This document shows positions 14,701 through 19,346 of a DNA stretch of 19,346 nucleotides, one piece after another. Below the pieces are notes generated by a model. It worked only from the letters and a program-made list of their open reading frames with translations, did no database searches and was not told the DNA's origin. Numbering within the stretch: the first letter of the stretch is position 1; each line of letters starts with the position of its first letter. This stretch comes from Kistimonas scapharcae (GTDB lineage: Bacteria; Pseudomonadota; Gammaproteobacteria; Pseudomonadales; Endozoicomonadaceae): contig NZ_BAABFL010000024.1 of assembly GCF_039540975.1 (NCBI RefSeq), positions 1 through 19,346 on the forward strand, given 5' to 3'. The position numbers and the translations under genes are program-made.

Positions 14701-17700
14701 TTTGTCGTTGTTGACACTCAAACCACTCAAACAGGCTGGGCGTCGAGAGAAACGCGTACCTATACGTTGTCTGAGCCCGCGGAGTATCGCTATTTCCGGC
14801 TCGATATTACCGATAACAATGGTGACAGTTATACCGGGCTGGATGCGTTCCAATTATATGAAGGGACGAATACGGAGTCTGTTGGCACAGAACATGATGT
14901 GCTGACCGTCGATGTGCTGGCCAATGACATTGATCCTGATAATAACAGTGGATCGAGCTCGTTTACCCTGAACACCGTTGAGACTGTTGATAGTGATGGT
15001 AATCCTGTCGCAGGCCAGGGGGCCGTGACAGTCGTCAACAACCAGCTGCAGTTTGATCCGGGTAATGATTTTAATGCACTGGCAGCGGGCGAGTCAGCGG
15101 TGGTTACCGTGCGCTATGTCATGTCTGACAGTGATGGAATGACATCAGAATCCACCGCGCGTATCGTCGTTAAGGGCACTAATGACCAGCCCGTCGCAGA
15201 AGCTGTGTCTGTTACGACGGCCGTAGAAGACAATGGATCCGTCACAGGTCATTTCAGTGCCACAGATCTTGATGTCTCTGATACCCATACTTTTAACCTG
15301 TTGACCAGTCCTCAGGAAGGGGCGGTCATCAATAACCATGATGGCACCTTCCGTTTTGATCCCGGCAACGATTTTCAGGATCTGTCGCTGGGTGAAACCA
15401 GTCAGGTCACCTTTACCTATGAAGCGATAGACAGTTCTGGGGAAGGTAACGCTGCCAGTAATATTGGTACGGTGACAGTGACCGTCACAGGCGCAAATGA
15501 TGGGCCTACCGCTGTTGTTGACACGGGGCAGACAACAGAAAACAGCAGTGTCACGGTTGATGTTATTGGCAATGACAGTGATATCGATAGCGCCGACACA
15601 CTGAGTCTAAAGAGTGGAAGCACCAGTATTGTCAGTGCTGTTGATCAGCAGAGTACCGCCATTACGTTATCCAGTGCGTCAGTCAGTCAGGTCGGTAACA
15701 GTATCAGATTTGACCCCGGAACAGATTTTGATTTCCTTGCCGATGGCGAGCAGGCAACTGTCACTGTTAACTACCAGGTGCAGGACAATCATGGTGCAAC
15801 CGATCAAGGTTCATTAACCATCACGGTGACGGGGAGTAATGATGGTCCTGTGGCAGTTGCGGACAGTGGCAGTGTTTCTGAAGATAACCTGCTGTCACTG
15901 GATGTCGTTGCCAATGATAGTGATCCAGATCGAAATGATTCCCTGACGCTGGAGCGCGTCGCCATCATTGATAGCAATGGTGACCCGTTAACAGGACATG
16001 GCAGTGTCACGATTGTGAACAATCAACTGCAGTTCAATCCTGACAGTGACTTTTCTTATCTTGCATCAGGTGAAACGGCGACAGTCAGCGTTCAATACGA
16101 CATTACTGATAGTGCCGGTGAACGGTCACAGGCAATCGCAACTATCACTGTAACGGGAACCAATAGCACACCGGAGGCGACAGCTGACATCAGTGGCGGG
16201 CATGAAAATGAAGTGCTGATGATTGATGTTCTGGCGAATGATACGGATATCGATCATTCCGATACACCGGCTAATTTCTCACTCAACAGTGCGCGTGTTG
16301 TTGATGGGGAGGGCAATACATTAGCCGGACAAGGCAGTGTCAGTGTCGTCAATAATGAGTTGCGGTTTGACCCCGGGAGTGATTTTGATGTCTTGGCAAC
16401 GGGCGAAACGGCAACGGTGACCGTTCGCTATGTCATGGCTGATGATGAAGGCGCTCTCTCGGAGTCAACCGTTACGATTACCGTTACCGGTACCAATGAT
16501 GCGCCTGTTGCCAGGGCCGATAGTCCGCTTAGTGAGGATGGTTTCATTCCTGTTCTCCAGTCTGGCAACGAGCAGGGATACACCATTACCGCCAGTGGTC
16601 AACTGAGTGACAACTTTGCCGCATATCAGGCGTTTGATCAGGTTAATGCGTCTGAGACAAACAACGTTAACTCCTGGGCAACGCAAGGCAGTTCGGGCTG
16701 GTTGCAGGTTGAGTTACCTGAAACAACGAGTATTTTGCAGTACTCAATGAAAGGGATTGCACAGACGATAGGCAGGGAACCATCAGAATGGCAACTTCTA
16801 GGCAGTAATGACGGTGTCACGTTCACTGTGATTGACAGCCGTTCTGCGGTGACAGACTGGTCGCCCAGGGAAACGAAGCAGTTCACGCTGTCTGCACCGG
16901 CAGAATTCCGTTTCTTCAAGATTGATATTACTGATAACAATGGTGACAGCTATACGGGGCTGGATGAGTTCCAGTTGTATGAAGGCACCAATACAGACTC
17001 AGTAGGTACTGAGCATGATGTGCTTACCATTGACGTTGTTGCCAACGATAGGGATCCGGACCATAGCGATAATGCAGAGAATCTGCAGCTCCGAAATGCT
17101 GAGATTATCAATGATTCGGGTGATCCGGTTACGGGACAGGGTACGGCTACTGTCATCAATAACCAGCTCCAATTTGATCCGGGTAATGATTTCAACGCGT
17201 TAGCCCTCGGGGAAACAGCAACCATAACAGTTCGTTATGTCGTTGAGGATGATGAAGGCGCCAGCTCTGAATCAACTGCAACGATTACGGTTACAGGGAC
17301 TAACGACAAACCGACGGCTGAAGTTAAGAGTATCAGTGCCACGGAAGATGGTGCAGCGGTCACGGGCAGCTTTGGTGCCTCGGATGCGGATACCACCGAT
17401 ATCCACACCTTCAATATCCTGACCCAGCCGGACGAAGGATCGGTCATCAATAACGGTGACGGCACGTTCAGCTTCAATCCGGGCAGCGACTTCCAGGATC
17501 TGGCAGCGGGAGAAACCCGTCAGGTTACGTTTACCTATGAAGCAGTGGATGATTCCGGAACGGCCAACGACACCAGTGAGCCGGCCACGGTCACGATTAC
17601 GATCACGGGTACCAACGACAAACCAACATCTGAAGTTAAGAGCATCAGTGCTACGGAAGATGGTGCAGCGGTCACGGGCAACTTCGGTGCTACGGACGCG

Positions 17701-19346
17701 GATACCACTGACACCCACACCTTCAATATCCTGACCCAGCCCAGCGAAGGTACTGTTACTAACAACAACGACGGTACCTTCAGCTTTAATCCGGGCAGTG
17801 ACTTCCAGGATCTGGCCGCAGGAGAAACCCGTCAGGTTACGTTTACCTACGAAGCGGTGGACGATTCCGGTACGGCCAACGATACCAGTGAGCCGGCAAC
17901 TGTCACCATTACGATCACGGGTACTAACGATAAACCCACCGCTGAGGTTGAGAGTATCAGTGCCACGGAAGATGGCGCAGCGGTCACGGGCAACTTCGGC
18001 GCCGCGGATGCGGACACAACCGATACCCACACCTTCAATATCCTGACCCAGCCAAGTGAAGGCTCAGTCACTAATAACGGTGATGGCACGTTCAGCTTCA
18101 GCCCGGGCAGTGACTTCCAGGACCTGGCCGCGGGAGAAACCCGTCAGGTTACGTTTACCTACGAAGCGGTGGATGATTCCGGAACGGCAACCGACACCAG
18201 TGAGCCGGCCACGGTCACGATTACCATCACGGGTACCAACGACAAACCCACCGCTGAGGTTGAGAGTATCAGTGCCACGGAAGATGGCGCAGCGGTCACG
18301 GGCAACTTCGGAGCCACGGATGCGGATACCACCGATACCCACACCTTCAACATCCTGACCCAGCCGGACGAAGGATCGGTCATCAATAACGGTGACGGCA
18401 CGTTCAGCTTCAACCCGGGCAGCGACTTCCAGGACCTGGCTGCGGGAGAAACCCGTCAGGTTACGTTTACCTACGAAGCGGTGGACGATTCCGGTACGGC
18501 TAACGACACCAGTGAGCCGGCCACGGTCACGATTACGATCACGGGNACCTTCAATATCCTGACCCAGCCCAGCGAAGGTACTGTTACTAACAACAACGAC
18601 GGTACCTTCAGCTTTAATCCGGGCAGTGACTTCCAGGACCTGGCCGCAGGAGAAACCCGTCAGGTTACGTTTACTTACGAAGCGGTAGACGACTCAGGCA
18701 CTGCTAATAACACCAGTGAACCCGCTACGGTCACCATCACCGTGACAGGCACCAATGATGCGCCTGTTGCTGTAGCTGATAGCGGTACTGTCGCTATCAA
18801 TTACACGCTAACAATAGATGTATTGGCAAATGATACCGATGTAGACAGTGATGACAGTACAGCTAATTTTTCTTTGGACAGCGTCTATATTACGTCGATC
18901 AGCGATTCTGACGGTAGTCGCGTCTTAAATGGTGGCACGGTATCGATCGAAAATAATCAGCTGAAGTATGTGACAGGCAGTGACTTCGATTATCTATCAG
19001 CCGGTGAAACGGCCACTGTAACGGTGACGTACAATATGAGTGATGATGGTGGGTTACCCGCTACGGGGACAGCCGTTATCACTATCACGGGGAGTAACAG
19101 TCAGCCTGTAGCTGAAGCCGTGGGGTTGGATACGCCGGTTGAAGATGGTTCTGCGATATCCGGGAATTTCCGGGTTACCGATGAGAACCAGAGTGATACC
19201 CACACCTTCAATATTTTGACCCAGCCGGATGAAGGCTCAGTAACCAACAACAACGACGGTACTTTCAGCTTCAGCCCGGGCAGTGATTTCCAGGACCTGG
19301 CCGCGGGAGAAACCCGTCAGGTTACGTTTACCTATGAAGCGGTGGA
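11740..19346 (+). CDS. Giant VCBS/cadherin-repeat adhesin with discoidin-like domains (partial, 3' end outside window)
   Basis: The frame stays open from ATG 11740 (AAGGAG 5 nt upstream) to the window end: at least 2535 codons. Residues 1-230 are an acidic Pro/Glu/Gln-rich region starting MVDEPSKNTGD, with VDRQ, GDELQAS and LLVEIDDIGI (203-212) shared with the preceding RTX protein. From residue 233 there are about 18 repeats of 102-114 residues, each ending near TVTVTGTND. Two kinds occur: VCBS type (GSVINNHDGTFSFDPG, GETRQVTFTYEAVD) and a type with LDVLANDSD and NNQLQFDPGNDF. Two F5/8 type C domains lie at about residues 903-1041 and 1610-1748. The likely role is a long calcium-stiffened surface adhesin exported by a type I system; RTX repeats and the secretion signal would lie beyond the window. 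A single N at 18546 marks missing repeat sequence, so the length is a minimum. Confidence 0.88.
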   Translation, partial: MVDEPSKNTGDTPDPNSPGGDSEKVDRQAEKKPGDELQASTGPGDGQSGSRSAGPEALPSVNDLPSGGVEQPALPGSSEPQVPVDNPEMQKVLRHEEQQAAMGYPESGFQNHQDNWVYRSEPGANPPAVGQEPQRSGALSEQGRKDSPLSSSQLSETILLPDPLALPDPLLLPEDAETPLDDIDIEANREEESQKEEERMTALLVEIDDIGINDNGDQEPDEEPVTKNTVMVNHAPVAVDDFGTLSENSIFAVDVVANDTDQNSNDQLTIQPGSVTLLSARDGDGNTISLDTARIIQTGNRIEFDPGQDFDFLTIGETARVQISYTVQDNAMQSETDDGILSLTITGVKETARAEDIQLDAFDDQSAIVGAFSAVEEFDTNPYHYRLLREPDEGHVTNNHDGTFSFEPGDDFRDLAEGETRQVTFTYEAVDETGAPSAAPATVTLTVTGTNDRPVAEVVNVSLPAENSAMVAGQFKVTDADTTDRHSFNILSQPSQGTVINNHDGTFSFDPGTDFTDLSFGEERQVTFTYEAVDDSGTANARSAPATVVLTVTGTNDQPEAQVVAITNAVEDSAAVTGSFRVSDEDIHDTHTFTVLTQPLEGQVVNNNDGTFSFNPGSDFQDLAAGETRQVTFTYAAVDSSGAENAASEPATVTVTVTVTGTNDRPVANDLSLTQGAAVSPTVSGRFSALDWDTSDTVTFNLLEQPAQGIVTNNNDGTYSFDPDGAFDDLASGETRQVTFTYEAVDDSSSVNQRSEAATVTVIVTGTNDAPVASIDTGAGHEHETLLLNVLANDSDSDHNDNAGNFSLDAVQVVDNNGDPLAGNGSVRILNNQLEFNPGNDFNHLAAGETATVTVRYVMSDDEGASAESTVTITVTGTNDAPVAKADYPISEEGLIPSLTSSSDQGIQVTSSGEVSSHFSAWKAMDNVDASAVNNSNSWATTGNSGWLQVELPEAHSVMQYSLTGIALTLGREPSEWQLLASNDGVNFVVVDTQTTQTGWASRETRTYTLSEPAEYRYFRLDITDNNGDSYTGLDAFQLYEGTNTESVGTEHDVLTVDVLANDIDPDNNSGSSSFTLNTVETVDSDGNPVAGQGAVTVVNNQLQFDPGNDFNALAAGESAVVTVRYVMSDSDGMTSESTARIVVKGTNDQPVAEAVSVTTAVEDNGSVTGHFSATDLDVSDTHTFNLLTSPQEGAVINNHDGTFRFDPGNDFQDLSLGETSQVTFTYEAIDSSGEGNAASNIGTVTVTVTGANDGPTAVVDTGQTTENSSVTVDVIGNDSDIDSADTLSLKSGSTSIVSAVDQQSTAITLSSASVSQVGNSIRFDPGTDFDFLADGEQATVTVNYQVQDNHGATDQGSLTITVTGSNDGPVAVADSGSVSEDNLLSLDVVANDSDPDRNDSLTLERVAIIDSNGDPLTGHGSVTIVNNQLQFNPDSDFSYLASGETATVSVQYDITDSAGERSQAIATITVTGTNSTPEATADISGGHENEVLMIDVLANDTDIDHSDTPANFSLNSARVVDGEGNTLAGQGSVSVVNNELRFDPGSDFDVLATGETATVTVRYVMADDEGALSESTVTITVTGTNDAPVARADSPLSEDGFIPVLQSGNEQGYTITASGQLSDNFAAYQAFDQVNASETNNVNSWATQGSSGWLQVELPETTSILQYSMKGIAQTIGREPSEWQLLGSNDGVTFTVIDSRSAVTDWSPRETKQFTLSAPAEFRFFKIDITDNNGDSYTGLDEFQLYEGTNTDSVGTEHDVLTIDVVANDRDPDHSDNAENLQLRNAEIINDSGDPVTGQGTATVINNQLQFDPGNDFNALALGETATITVRYVVEDDEGASSESTATITVTGTNDKPTAEVKSISATEDGAAVTGSFGASDADTTDIHTFNILTQPDEGSVINNGDGTFSFNPGSDFQDLAAGETRQVTFTYEAVDDSGTANDTSEPATVTITITGTNDKPTSEVKSISATEDGAAVTGNFGATDADTTDTHTFNILTQPSEGTVTNNNDGTFSFNPGSDFQDLAAGETRQVTFTYEAVDDSGTANDTSEPATVTITITGTNDKPTAEVESISATEDGAAVTGNFGAADADTTDTHTFNILTQPSEGSVTNNGDGTFSFSPGSDFQDLAAGETRQVTFTYEAVDDSGTATDTSEPATVTITITGTNDKPTAEVESISATEDGAAVTGNFGATDADTTDTHTFNILTQPDEGSVINNGDGTFSFNPGSDFQDLAAGETRQVTFTYEAVDDSGTANDTSEPATVTITITXTFNILTQPSEGTVTNNNDGTFSFNPGSDFQDLAAGETRQVTFTYEAVDDSGTANNTSEPATVTITVTGTNDAPVAVADSGTVAINYTLTIDVLANDTDVDSDDSTANFSLDSVYITSISDSDGSRVLNGGTVSIENNQLKYVTGSDFDYLSAGETATVTVTYNMSDDGGLPATGTAVITITGSNSQPVAEAVGLDTPVEDGSAISGNFRVTDENQSDTHTFNILTQPDEGSVTNNNDGTFSFSPGSDFQDLAAGETRQVTFTYEAV
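13693..13721 (+). repeat. Hexanucleotide microsatellite in a repeat linker
   Basis: Repeated GTTACC-like hexamers encode TVTVTVTVTG. The unit containing it is 321 bp against 315 bp for its neighbours, an excess of exactly one hexamer (two residues), as slippage would give. Confidence 0.6.
14041..15180 (+). repeat. Duplicated 1140-bp module, copy 1
   Basis: It consists of one LDVLAND-type repeat (14041-14373) plus a second such repeat that contains an F5/8 type C domain (14374-15180; domain about 14446-14862). Every landmark recurs exactly 2121 bp later with no net insertion or deletion (copy 2 at 16162-17301). The discoidin-like domain contains SWATTGNSGWLQVELPE, GREPSEWQLLASNDG and YRYFRLDITDNNGDSYTGLD. 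Confidence 0.85.
16162..17301 (+). repeat. Duplicated 1140-bp module, copy 2
   Basis: Second copy of the repeat-plus-discoidin module, with the F5/8 type C domain at about 16567-16983 (SWATQGSSGWLQVELPE, GREPSEWQLLGSNDG, FRFFKIDITDNNGDSYTGLD). Protein identity with copy 1 is roughly 65-70 percent by eye in the discoidin part, so this duplication is older than the array that follows. Confidence 0.85.
17302..18545 (+). repeat. Near-identical 312-bp tandem VCBS array
   Basis: Units start at 17302, 17614, 17926 and 18238, each exactly 312 bp (104 codons). The units at 17926 and 18238 differ at about 23 of 309 positions by my count, roughly 93 percent identity. Many differences are third-position changes. 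The array is interrupted at 18546. Confidence 0.9.
18546..18546. other. Ambiguous base at a broken repeat: probable assembly gap
   Basis: The sequence jumps from ITG(N) at the end of one repeat directly to TFNILTQPSEG in the middle of another, skipping the first third of a unit. Restoring the 312-bp period needs 108 bp more, or 108 plus a multiple of 312. The reading frame is kept across the join. Confidence 0.8.

Larger units (their letters stand above)
12436..19346 (+). repeat. VCBS/cadherin-like repeat region of the adhesin
   Basis: Repeat units begin at an Asn-Asp-x-Pro-type boundary. Starts: 12436, 12784, 13090, 13405, 13726, 14041, 14374 (with insert), 15181, 15496, 15838, 16162, 16495 (with insert), 17302, 17614, 17926, 18238, a truncated unit after 18546, 18754 and 19096 (cut by the window end). 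VCBS-type units are 102-107 residues; the LDVLAND-type units are 108-114. The first block is purely VCBS type after the initial unit, the middle alternates, and the 17302-18753 block is a homogeneous VCBS array. Confidence 0.85.

Noticed and set aside
17272..18030. Long minus-strand open frame of 252 codons in the repeat array
   Set aside because: It is the antisense of near-identical repeats whose codon pattern keeps stops out of that frame; the sense frame is the clear VCBS protein. Similar antisense frames at 12763-13248, 13545-13874 and 18064-18413 are rejected for the same reason.
18540..18550. Frameshift or pseudogene at the N
   Set aside because: The frame is identical on both sides and repeat arithmetic explains the join as missing whole codons, so there is no evidence of gene inactivation.
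17302..18753. CRISPR-like array
   Set aside because: The repeats are 312 bp, in frame, with no short repeat-spacer alternation; they encode protein domains.

Overview
This window looks like the chromosome of a Gram-negative gammaproteobacterium, probably marine or host-associated. The evidence is a TonB-ExbB-ExbD system, a Vibrio hut-like haem uptake locus with a Fur box, and type I secreted RTX/VCBS-repeat proteins. I cannot assign a genus from the sequence alone.

Positions 1-8540 are a haem acquisition locus. A TonB-dependent haem/haemoglobin receptor (239-2440, minus strand) diverges from a tonB-exbB-exbD-hmuT-hmuU-hmuV-chaN run (2659-8540, plus strand). A Fur-box-like sequence lies in the shared promoter region near 2530-2552. 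The receptor would bring haem across the outer membrane using energy passed through ExbBD-TonB, HmuT would carry it across the periplasm, HmuUV would pump it into the cytoplasm, and the ChaN-like lipoprotein would handle or bind haem. No haem-degrading enzyme or HmuS homologue is present in the window.

Positions 8541-9199 hold a short two-helix membrane protein gene, flanked by a probable and a strong terminator, in AT-rich DNA.

Positions 9200-19346 hold two adjacent genes for very acidic secreted proteins. The first (761 aa, complete) has an acidic N-terminal region, two cadherin-like domains, a domain strikingly like the FBA glycan-recognition domain of eukaryotic F-box proteins, RTX calcium-binding nonapeptides and a type I secretion C-terminus. 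The second starts at 11740, runs off the window, and is at least 2535 codons long. It shares the N-terminal region of the first, then continues as VCBS/cadherin-like repeats of two kinds, with two F5/8 type C (discoidin-like) domains nested inside repeats. It is most likely a giant adhesin. Its most recent repeats are nearly identical, and a single N at 18546 sits exactly where part of a repeat is missing, so the true length is unknown.

The most unusual content is the FBA-like domain in a bacterial RTX protein, the N-terminal region shared by the two secreted proteins (which I cannot assign to a known family), and the discoidin-in-VCBS nesting.
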